Shown piece after piece: positions 1 through 5,052 of a stretch of DNA of 5,788 nucleotides (positions within the stretch are counted from its first letter, which is position 1; the number at the start of each line of letters is the position of its first letter). The DNA comes from Deltaproteobacteria bacterium (GTDB taxonomy: Bacteria; Desulfobacterota; Desulfobacteria; Desulfobacterales; JAFDCJ01): assembly GCA_024277475.1 (NCBI GenBank), contig JAJRVC010000718.1:1-5788 (forward strand), in the 5' to 3' direction. The position numbers and the translations under genes are program-made. The notes beneath the pieces were generated by a model, which saw only the letters and a program-made list of their open reading frames with translations, was not told where the DNA came from and did not search any database.

Positions 1-58
1 AAGCGTAGCGTCATCAATATTCGACGTTCGACGTTGGGCGTTCGATGTTCGACGTTCG
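1..58 (+). repeat. Composite repeat with TTCGAYG heptamers, copy 1
   Basis: From 20 onward there are five tandem 7 bp units of the form TTCGACG/TTCGATG/TTGGGCG plus a partial sixth. They are preceded by a short AGCGnAGCG-nCATCA leader. The 58 bp align without gaps to 4889-4946 with 50 identical positions, in the same orientation. The conserved leader shows the repeat is a defined unit, not just a simple-sequence run. It may extend left of the window. Confidence 0.85.
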
Positions 59-72
59 AAAAATTCACTGTT

Positions 73-103
73 CCGGCCGGCTGCCAACGCGGCCAGTTTA
101 ATC
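73..103 (+). repeat. REP-like palindromic element, copy 1
   Basis: GC-rich element with arms GGCCG (75-79) and CGGCC (90-94), followed by AGTTTAATC. The segment 89-103 matches 2236-2250 at 14 of 15 positions, and the GC-rich part to its left is also similar, with small gaps. It lies downstream of the FkbH gene stop. In the transcript it could fold as a 5 bp stem, but a T-run comes only about 14 nt later, so it is not a standard terminator. Confidence 0.6.
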
Positions 104-140
104 ATCTATAAACCGTGCCGTTTTGGTGCAGTTTCACACG

Positions 141-197
141 AGGTTTTGGGTTTCCACTCTTACGTTCCTCTCTCCTGACACCTAACACCCAAAACCT
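141..197. repeat. Inverted pair of heptamer-like arrays after the FkbH gene
   Basis: The arms AGGTTTTGGGT (141-151) and ACCCAAAACCT (187-197) are a perfect 11 bp inverted repeat with a 35 bp loop. The right arm lies within 7 bp units CCTGACA, CCTAACA, CCCAAAA, CCTATAT (174-201); the left arm reads GGTTTTG, GGTTTCC (142-155). The stem lies 18 bp past the FkbH stop codon and could protect the 3' end of the transcript. No T-run follows, so I do not call a terminator. Confidence 0.6.
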
Positions 198-214
198 ATA
201 TATTTGGCTTGGTC

Positions 215-1909
215 CTAATCGACAAATTCAATATGTTCGGGAGCAGGAAAAGGTTGCGCGCCATTTATAATAAAGCACTCCCCCTGCTGTTGAAATCGGG
301 GAGCTAAGCCTTTAAAAAAATCCAGACACGGTTTATTTTTGGAGGTAGGAATATATCGGGCATACACATCTTCTACGCCCCTTGCTCGCGCATAGTGAAT
401 CGCTGTGGAAAGCATAGTTTCTTCTATTTTTCGTCCCAACACCCGACAGCTCAGGATAAAATCCGTAATTTGAGCGTTTCGATCTTGAATATCCAGGCTT
501 ACGATACCGGTCAGACCTGCATCACCAAATTTATCCGAAACGCGCACCGTCCAAAGCTTATGATGTTTCTCTGCGGCCCAGGCCATGAGTTCTGCTTCAG
601 ACATCCGTCTTGTGGAGAGGTTCATTTGATTGGTTTTGTTCAGCAGCTGGGTCGCCCTTTGCAGATTTGCAGGATGAAGCTCTTCAACTTGGACGCGAAT
701 GGCTAAACGTGTTAACCATTCTTCGAATGAACTGACTGTTTCTTTCAATTCACGGCGTTTATTTTCTGAAAGATACATTGTGGTTCTGGCAAGGTCTTCC
801 CGACTGAGAGAAGGCATCTCAAAACACCGCAGACTGAGCAACGCAGCCGGATATAACATGGGGTCTTTCGGCCAATCCGGCACAAAAATTTCCGGCAGAC
901 TCTCTTTGACCCGTGCCCGTTCAACGGGATTATCGTCGATAAACACGGTAGACTGGGGTCCAAGATTCAATTCGGTCATCAAGTCAAGAACATTTTGGAC
1001 TTTATCCTGCCAATTAATTCGCCAGCCGGCAAAATCTTCTAATTTGAGCACCATTTCAGGGTGTTTTCGAATCGCTCCCAACGCGACCTGCTCCTCATTC
1101 TTACTCACAATTGCCAGCAGAATCCCTCGATTCTTCATAGATCTCAGAACGTTCTGAAAATCTACATAAGCTTCCCCGAGGTGATGATGTCCTCCCAAGA
1201 CAAGATTCTCCCACCCGACTTCACCTACAATGCCTCCCCATAACGTATCGTCCAAATCGACGATGATGAGTTTTCTGGCATACCCGAGCATTCCACCTAA
1301 AGCGGCTTTGATATCCCGGACGGCTTCCTTGAAAACCTCATTGCCGAATACAATTTTCCCCAGATACCACAGTTTAGGGCTGAATGCGTGTATCCCTGCC
1401 CGCTGTGTCCATCTGTGAGTATTGAGAACGTATATGTTGGAAGTCTTTTCCAGATTCTCAATCAGCCGTAAATTCATTCGCATGACGGTGTTCGTCAGTC
1501 CGATCCCGGTCTTCATGTCCAGAACACCAAAGACGCTCCGATATAGCGGCAGCACCCAGGTCGGAACAAAAGCGTACTTCACCCAAGCACTCATGTTTAC
1601 CAACAATGAGGAATATTCATCGACTTGTTGAAGCACTGTCTGCAGCGGAACCTGTTCATACCTGAGAAGCGAATTAAAAGCAGAAATAACGGATTGCGGC
1701 CGGGTCCAAACCACGGCCACATCCGGTGTGTTTCGCCAACACGGCAAGTCTTTGTGTAACAGGATTGATACAGGCTGCCCGAATGGGGCGATAACAGGCT
1801 TTAGGGTAGGAAATTCCGGATCGTTGGCGACATAACCTGCGAAATTTTGCAGATTAAAATCTGAAGCAAGAACGCAGGTCTGGGGTTGCTTATCCATCAC
1901 GTTTTTCAT
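215..1909 (-). CDS. FkbH-like HAD-IIIC phosphatase / glyceryl-ACP-forming protein
   Basis: FkbH-family protein of 564 aa. Characterised FkbH proteins take D-1,3-bisphosphoglycerate, remove phosphate and load a glyceryl group onto a carrier protein. Three regions are visible. Residues 1-210 form the N-terminal FkbH domain. Residues 212-345 are the HAD domain: motif I DLDDTLWGG starts at D218, S269-K270-N271 is motif II, K303 fits the conserved Lys, and FIDDN (324-327) is motif IV. Residues 400-545 form a GNAT-like C-terminal domain with the family signatures TNQMNLSTRR (426-435) and SCRVLGR (487-493), including C488. The full domain order and intact motifs suggest an active enzyme. It is the last gene of a minus-strand operon. 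ATG 1909 overlaps the upstream carrier protein gene by 20 bp; ATG 1897 (residue 5) would overlap by 8 bp. Neither start has a strong ribosome binding site, which fits translational coupling. The stop is TAG at 215-217. Family assignment is secure; the glyceryl substrate is inferred. Confidence 0.9.
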   Translation of the reverse strand: MKNVMDKQPQTCVLASDFNLQNFAGYVANDPEFPTLKPVIAPFGQPVSILLHKDLPCWRNTPDVAVVWTRPQSVISAFNSLLRYEQVPLQTVLQQVDEYSSLLVNMSAWVKYAFVPTWVLPLYRSVFGVLDMKTGIGLTNTVMRMNLRLIENLEKTSNIYVLNTHRWTQRAGIHAFSPKLWYLGKIVFGNEVFKEAVRDIKAALGGMLGYARKLIIVDLDDTLWGGIVGEVGWENLVLGGHHHLGEAYVDFQNVLRSMKNRGILLAIVSKNEEQVALGAIRKHPEMVLKLEDFAGWRINWQDKVQNVLDLMTELNLGPQSTVFIDDNPVERARVKESLPEIFVPDWPKDPMLYPAALLSLRCFEMPSLSREDLARTTMYLSENKRRELKETVSSFEEWLTRLAIRVQVEELHPANLQRATQLLNKTNQMNLSTRRMSEAELMAWAAEKHHKLWTVRVSDKFGDAGLTGIVSLDIQDRNAQITDFILSCRVLGRKIEETMLSTAIHYARARGVEDVYARYIPTSKNKPCLDFFKGLAPRFQQQGECFIINGAQPFPAPEHIEFVD

Positions 1910-2192
1910 TTAGCAGCAGGTGAATGTAATCTGCAAGTGTCCCAAGGGTGCGAAATACCTGATTGACCTGAGACATTGTGCGGTCATCGGTCAGCAGAAT
2001 GGGCATGCCAAGCTCTTCAGCTGCCCTTTGTTCCGTTACCACGATTAAATTAATCAATCCTGCTGAATCCAATCTTCCAAAATCACCCGCTAAAGGAGTC
2101 TCCAGGTTTTTTTCCAGGTATTCTTCCGTCGGCCGTAGCTGGTTGAGTTCGTCAATAACGCTAAACAGCATTCGGATAATTTCTTCTTGCAT
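1890..2192 (-). CDS. Acyl carrier protein (FkbH-associated type)
   Basis: Small acyl carrier protein of 100 aa from ATG 2192. The phosphopantetheine site is Ser43 in LDSAGLINLIV (41-51); DSAGL replaces the usual DSL. The N-terminal stretch MQEEIIRMLFSVIDEL matches what I remember of carrier proteins found beside FkbH genes, as does the C-terminal FRTLGTLADYI. I chose ATG 2192 because AAAAGG lies 9 nt upstream (2202-2207) and because family members begin at this point. ATG 2210 (106 aa) and TTG 2234 (114 aa) are alternatives. The extra residues from TTG would come from a GC-rich palindromic repeat, so that start is unlikely. The gene lies 88 bp after the GNAT-like gene and overlaps the FkbH gene. 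Its likely role is to carry the acyl group, probably glyceryl, made by FkbH. The family is clear from sequence; the cargo is inferred. Confidence 0.87.
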   Translation of the reverse strand: MQEEIIRMLFSVIDELNQLRPTEEYLEKNLETPLAGDFGRLDSAGLINLIVVTEQRAAEELGMPILLTDDRTMSQVNQVFRTLGTLADYIHLLLNEKRDG

Positions 2193-2201
2193 TGACAAGG
2201 G

Positions 2202-2207
2202 CCTTTT
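2202..2207 (-). promoter_or_regulatory. Ribosome binding site that decides the carrier protein start
   Basis: AAAAGG on the minus strand lies 9 nt before ATG 2192. Neither in-frame upstream start (ATG 2210, TTG 2234) has a comparable site, as both follow GC-rich repeat sequence. This supports a 100 aa carrier protein. Confidence 0.5.
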
Positions 2208-2213
2208 CATCTG

Positions 2214-2250
2214 GGCGGCGCCGCCGGCCTGCAAAGCGGCTAGTTTAATC
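2214..2250 (+). repeat. REP-like palindromic element, copy 2
   Basis: It begins with a perfect 12 bp palindrome, GGCGGCGCCGCC (2214-2225), then arms GCCGC (2220-2224) and GCGGC (2236-2240), then AGTTTAATC (2242-2250), shared with copy 1. It fills much of the 88 bp gap between the GNAT-like and carrier protein genes. In the minus-strand transcript the structure would sit just upstream of the carrier protein ribosome binding site. Confidence 0.6.
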
Positions 2251-2280
2251 GAAGAGAAAACTAATGGTTCATATAAAAAA

Positions 2281-3387
2281 TTAATAAAACGCTAAATCTC
2301 CGTCTCCGCCGTGTATACGGTAGCCCGCCAAGGGAATATCAGCAAATGCTTTAGATAGAGAAAATCCTCTTGATACCGCTTTGGCGGACCCATGGGGGCA
2401 GCGAAGTTTAGAAAAACTTTTAGCCAACGACTCATCATACAGGCTGAGGGCACTCACATCCATCGCCAGCGCATGATAGACCACTGCGGCGGCGATAGCC
2501 AAGGCATGTTGACTCTCAAAATAAGAATATACGACGCTCATACGATCATCACGCACTTTCAACATGAAAAATCCTGCCATTTCGTTGTTCTGCTCAAACA
2601 CCTTAACACCCAGGTAAAAAAATCTTTCGGCGCGTGACGAAAAATAATATCGCTTGCCGGCAGAATCTTTTAACGGCGCCGACAATATCCAGGGGTACAT
2701 CATTATCCAATTGAGGTCGATCTTTCCTTTACGAGTCAGATCATGCTGGTGATGCCGATGGATAAATTGGTCCGTCTCTTCATCGATGGTAGAGATATAC
2801 TCAAAGGTCAAGCGCCGACAGATGTTGTCGCGCCGTTTCCAGAAAAAATATCTGAAATTCACGATTTCATCCAGCATAACATCAAAGAGTTTGAACAATA
2901 CCCGCAACATTTTCAATGTTGGCAGCTTCCGGCAGACGGCTCCGGTCACATTAAATCGAAACCTGATCTCCAGTCCTTTCAATGGTTTTAACGCAATAAA
3001 CTTTTGAGAAGCATGAAGAGATTTCCGGGCTTCCTTTGAGCCTCCCGAGACGCCAAGATGCTGATGGTACGCATTTAGGGCTTTAAAAAGAAGAACGGCG
3101 CCAACTCCCGTCATGGCACAGGATGGATTAACCCACCAGCTGGTCAACCAGCCAAATTTGTACACGGCGCTATTGACAAAGATTTTATCGGGAAGAATCC
3201 CAAGATAGCCGATCACCTGGTTATCCTGATAGGCAACCAACAAGACAGGATCATCCTTATCTGCCCGGGGGTTGCGACTGTATGATAACGCCCTGTGTTT
3301 CGTTATCGGCAGGGTTTTTGTAAGCCAAAAATCCTCTGATAACAAAGCTGTCCTTAAATCGGCGACAGTAAAGGTTTTAATCTCCAT
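2281..3387 (-). CDS. GNAT-family acyltransferase-like protein
   Basis: A 368 aa protein resembling GNAT N-acyltransferases, with what looks like two GNAT-type halves. Residues 47-110 carry the clearest fold signals: LLVAYQDNQVIGYLGI (beta strands), then the strand SWWVNP and VGAVLLFKALNAY, where the acyl-CoA loop and following helix would lie. The canonical Q/RxxGxG/A loop is degenerate (CAMTGVGA, 90-97). Residues 255-315 look like a second half (FFYLGVKVFEQNNEMAGFFML, then YFESQHALAIAAAVVYHALA). The C-terminus ends YRIHGGDGDLAFY, a tail I associate with GNAT-like proteins of surface polysaccharide loci. No signal peptide or transmembrane segment is evident. It starts at ATG 3387 with only a weak GAG upstream, and ends at TAA 2281-2283. 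As first gene of the operon with a carrier protein and FkbH, it is a good candidate for transferring the carrier-bound acyl group to an amine or hydroxyl. Fold assignment is moderately sure; donor and acceptor are unknown. Confidence 0.75.
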   Translation of the reverse strand: MEIKTFTVADLRTALLSEDFWLTKTLPITKHRALSYSRNPRADKDDPVLLVAYQDNQVIGYLGILPDKIFVNSAVYKFGWLTSWWVNPSCAMTGVGAVLLFKALNAYHQHLGVSGGSKEARKSLHASQKFIALKPLKGLEIRFRFNVTGAVCRKLPTLKMLRVLFKLFDVMLDEIVNFRYFFWKRRDNICRRLTFEYISTIDEETDQFIHRHHQHDLTRKGKIDLNWIMMYPWILSAPLKDSAGKRYYFSSRAERFFYLGVKVFEQNNEMAGFFMLKVRDDRMSVVYSYFESQHALAIAAAVVYHALAMDVSALSLYDESLAKSFSKLRCPHGSAKAVSRGFSLSKAFADIPLAGYRIHGGDGDLAFY

Positions 3388-3432
3388 CGCGTCTCGTTTT
3401 TTGGAAGTTTAGTTGCAAAATAACAGTAAAAC

Positions 3433-3444
3433 TCACTTTTGTGA
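3433..3444. promoter_or_regulatory. Small inverted repeat at the predicted transcription start
   Basis: TCACTTTTGTGA is a perfect 4-bp-arm inverted repeat with a TTTT centre. It sits where minus-strand transcription should begin, so it could be a repressor site or a small leader hairpin. The arms are short and chance is a real alternative. Confidence 0.22.
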
Positions 3445-3450
3445 CAGCCG

Positions 3451-3478
3451 AGTATAGCGTAAGGAAATTGTGTGTCAA
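3451..3478 (-). promoter_or_regulatory. Sigma-70 type promoter for the minus-strand operon
   Basis: Read on the minus strand, TTGACA (3478-3473) is a perfect -35 box and TATACT (3456-3451) a five-of-six -10 box, with a 16 bp spacer. Transcription should start near 3444, giving a leader of about 57 nt before the GNAT-like gene start at 3387. It is the best promoter match I see in the window and probably drives all three minus-strand genes. Confidence 0.68.
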
Positions 3479-3499
3479 GCTGGAAATCCCGGTTAAAGG

Positions 3500-3528
3500 T
3501 TGACAACATCCAAGAATAAATTTAGGAG
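3500..3528 (+). promoter_or_regulatory. Weak candidate promoter for the glycosyltransferase
   Basis: TTGACA at 3500-3505 is a perfect -35 box facing the plus-strand genes, but the -10 position (TAGGAG, 3523-3528, after 17 bp) matches only three of six bases. If used, the transcript would carry the tandem repeats at 3536-3577 and 3644-3680 in its leader. The TTGACA hexamer could also be chance or a regulator half-site. Confidence 0.25.
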
Positions 3529-3535
3529 TTATGGG

Positions 3536-3577
3536 GTTCAGAGTACAGAAGACGGATGACAGAGGTCAGAGATCAGA
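3536..3577 (+). repeat. Tandem 7 bp repeat, NNNCAGA
   Basis: Six consecutive 7 bp units end in CAGA: GTTCAGA, GTACAGA, AGACGGA, TGACAGA, GGTCAGA and GATCAGA; only the third deviates (CGGA). The first three bases of each unit vary while the last four are kept. It lies between the candidate plus-strand promoter and the glycosyltransferase start. Confidence 0.75.
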
Positions 3578-3643
3578 TAAGCCGCCTTGGCTCTTTGCAC
3601 TTTTGCCGCTGGCCTGAAAAACGGCCGAAGGGCTCGTCGCAGG

Positions 3644-3680
3644 GTTGTACCTTTGAACCTTTGAACCTTGAACCCAGAAC
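3644..3680 (+). repeat. Tandem 7-8 bp repeat, CTTTGAAC/CTTGAAC
   Basis: The units are GTTGTAC, CTTTGAAC, CTTTGAAC, CTTGAAC and CCAGAAC, mixing 7 and 8 bp lengths. The array ends 8 bp before the glycosyltransferase ATG at 3689 and covers the place where a Shine-Dalgarno sequence would be expected. It also contains the rejected TTG start at 3668. Confidence 0.75.
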
Positions 3681-3688
3681 CCATAAAT

Positions 3689-4876
3689 ATGAAGATAATC
3701 CTATACTGCCAGCACGTTCTGGGTATCGGCCATCTCTTCCGCAGCCTTGAAATCTGCAAAGCCTTGTCCGATCACGAGGTAATTCTGGTCACCGGCGGTC
3801 CCCGGGTCGTTGCCGATCTGCCTGGAAATGTCCGTGAAGTTCGCCTCCCCGACCTGCAGATGAACCGGGAGTTTAAAGGGCTTTTCAGTTCCAGGGAAGA
3901 TGCCGGCCTGGATAAGATCAAAGAAGAGCGCCAAAAACGCCTTTTTGACCTTTTTGAAAAAGAGAAGCCCGATGCTTTTCTGATCGAGCTTTATCCATTC
4001 GGCCGCAAAGCTTTTCGTTTTGAGCTCAATCCGATTCTACAGGCTCTTCAGGAAAAGAGACTGCCTCCCTGTGGAGTTGTTTGCAGCGTACGGGATATAC
4101 TTGTGGAAAAGGAGGATCGGGACAAACACGAATTACGTGCCGCCAAGACCCTTAACCGTTATTTTGATGCCGTACTGGTTCATGCTGATCCCAAGCTGGT
4201 AAAGATTAACGAAACGTTCGATCATTTTGATGAAATTATAATTCCCGTGGATTACACCGGGTACATTGCCCCCAAACCTTCACTGGATGCCGGCAAAAAA
4301 ATCCGGCAGCAATTGAAAATTGACACAGACGAACTTCTGATTATCGCCAGCGCCGGCGGCGGAAATGTGGGTATCCCCATTTTGGAAGCCGTTATCCGGG
4401 CATTTTGTCGCCTGGAGGTCAAAAGCCGTTGTCACCTGGAGGTTTTCAGCGGTCCCTTTCTGGATCAAAGTGAATTTGAGCATTTGCAAAAAATAGCCGG
4501 GAACAATGTACAGATAGAACGATTTACCGGGGATTTTTTATCCTATCTAACGGCCGCCGATCTTTCCGTCAGCATGGGAGGCTACAATACCACCATGAAT
4601 ATCCTGGCTACCGGTGTACCCGCTTTGGTGTGGCCGTTTCCCCAGAATCGCGAGCAACGGCTGCGGGCGGAGCGTCTGGCCGAACTGGGAGTGTTAAGGG
4701 TACTGGAAGATGAGGATCTTCGCCCCGATCGCCTGGCCCATATTATGGATCAACGGTTATCTAATCCGACGCGGCCAACTGTCAATATCAATCTGAACGG
4801 TGCCGTAAATACGGCAAAGTGGATTGAAAATTGGATAAAATTTCAGCCACGAAGACGCGATGGCACAAAAAGATGA
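3689..4876 (+). CDS. Glycosyltransferase, GT28/MurG-like (GT-B fold)
   Basis: A 395 aa glycosyltransferase of the GT-B fold, like the predicted glycosyltransferases related to MurG/GT28 (COG4671-like). The N-terminal acceptor domain opens with MKIILYCQHVLGIGHLFRSL; GIGH (12-15) and R18 match the Gly-rich loop of the family. The C-terminal nucleotide-sugar domain shows SAGGGNVG (221-228), SMGGYNTTMNIL (295-306) and PFPQNREQRLRAERL (316-330), corresponding to the donor-binding core of GT28 proteins. No signal peptide is present, so it should act in the cytoplasm or at the membrane face. ATG 3689 is preferred; the in-frame TTG at 3668 lies inside a tandem repeat and would add seven repeat-encoded residues. 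No Shine-Dalgarno sequence is visible upstream. The last residues (PRRRDGTKR) are encoded by a different repeat. A deacetylase gene follows 176 bp downstream on the same strand. Donor and acceptor sugars cannot be read from the sequence. Confidence 0.87.
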   Translation: MKIILYCQHVLGIGHLFRSLEICKALSDHEVILVTGGPRVVADLPGNVREVRLPDLQMNREFKGLFSSREDAGLDKIKEERQKRLFDLFEKEKPDAFLIELYPFGRKAFRFELNPILQALQEKRLPPCGVVCSVRDILVEKEDRDKHELRAAKTLNRYFDAVLVHADPKLVKINETFDHFDEIIIPVDYTGYIAPKPSLDAGKKIRQQLKIDTDELLIIASAGGGNVGIPILEAVIRAFCRLEVKSRCHLEVFSGPFLDQSEFEHLQKIAGNNVQIERFTGDFLSYLTAADLSVSMGGYNTTMNILATGVPALVWPFPQNREQRLRAERLAELGVLRVLEDEDLRPDRLAHIMDQRLSNPTRPTVNINLNGAVNTAKWIENWIKFQPRRRDGTKR

Positions 4877-4879
4877 AAT
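4848..4879 (+). repeat. Degenerate 8 bp repeat over the glycosyltransferase 3' end
   Basis: The units CACGAAGA, CGCGATGG, CACAAAAA and GATGAAAT resemble the CACGAAGA-type gap repeats I remember from related genomes. They span the last codons and the TGA stop (4874-4876) of the glycosyltransferase. The units are quite divergent, so the call is tentative. Confidence 0.4.
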
Positions 4880-4888
4880 TAATTAGGA

Positions 4889-4946
4889 GAGCGGAGCGAC
4901 ATCATTATTCGACGTTCGATGTTGGACGTTCGATGTTCGGCGTTCA
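4889..4946 (+). repeat. Composite repeat with TTCGAYG heptamers, copy 2
   Basis: Second copy of the 58 bp repeat found at 1-58, differing at eight positions. The heptamers start at 4908: TTCGACG, TTCGATG, TTGGACG, TTCGATG, TTCGGCG. It lies in the 176 bp gap between the glycosyltransferase and the deacetylase. The differences fall in both the leader and the units, so the copies are old or were seeded separately. Confidence 0.85.
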
Positions 4947-5052
4947 TCAGTTCCCTGCAACATGTTGTCAGATAAAGCGCGATAGGGACCTGTAAAGGGG
5001 TGGAAGTGCTAGCCTTTGAAGAAAATATACAATCATAGTACAGGCAGAATAA

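Larger units (their letters stand above)
3388..3688. other. Divergent intergenic spacer, promoters plus repeat mosaic
   Basis: This gap of about 300 bp separates the two gene groups. The left half (3388-3530) looks like ordinary regulatory DNA: leader and promoter of the minus-strand operon, then a candidate plus-strand -35 box. The right half (3531-3688) is nearly all repeats: the CAGA heptamer array, a GC-rich element at 3605-3626 and the CTTGAAC array. I see no credible gene or RNA gene in it. Confidence 0.7.

Noticed and set aside
20..60. CRISPR array
   Set aside because: Units are 7 bp tandems without spacers, and no cas gene is present.
699..1157. A 152-codon plus-strand reading frame inside the FkbH gene
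   Set aside because: It is antisense to the conserved HAD domain and its translation has no domain-like features.
2193..2234. Longer carrier protein starting at TTG 2234
   Set aside because: The added residues (QAGGAA...) come from the GC-rich palindromic repeat, and a better ribosome binding site serves ATG 2192.
3531..3617. A 28-codon plus-strand reading frame starting ATGGGG, with AGGAG just upstream
   Set aside because: Most of it is the CAGA heptamer array, the AGGAG to ATG gap is only 2 nt, and the product has no recognisable features. It looks like a false gene made by repeats.
3538..3759. A 73-codon minus-strand reading frame across the spacer and the glycosyltransferase start
   Set aside because: Its sequence is dictated by the two tandem repeats and it runs antisense to a clear gene.
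4997..5013. Possible sigma-54 promoter before the deacetylase (GG and GC pairs)
   Set aside because: No GG and GC pair has the required 10 bp separation.
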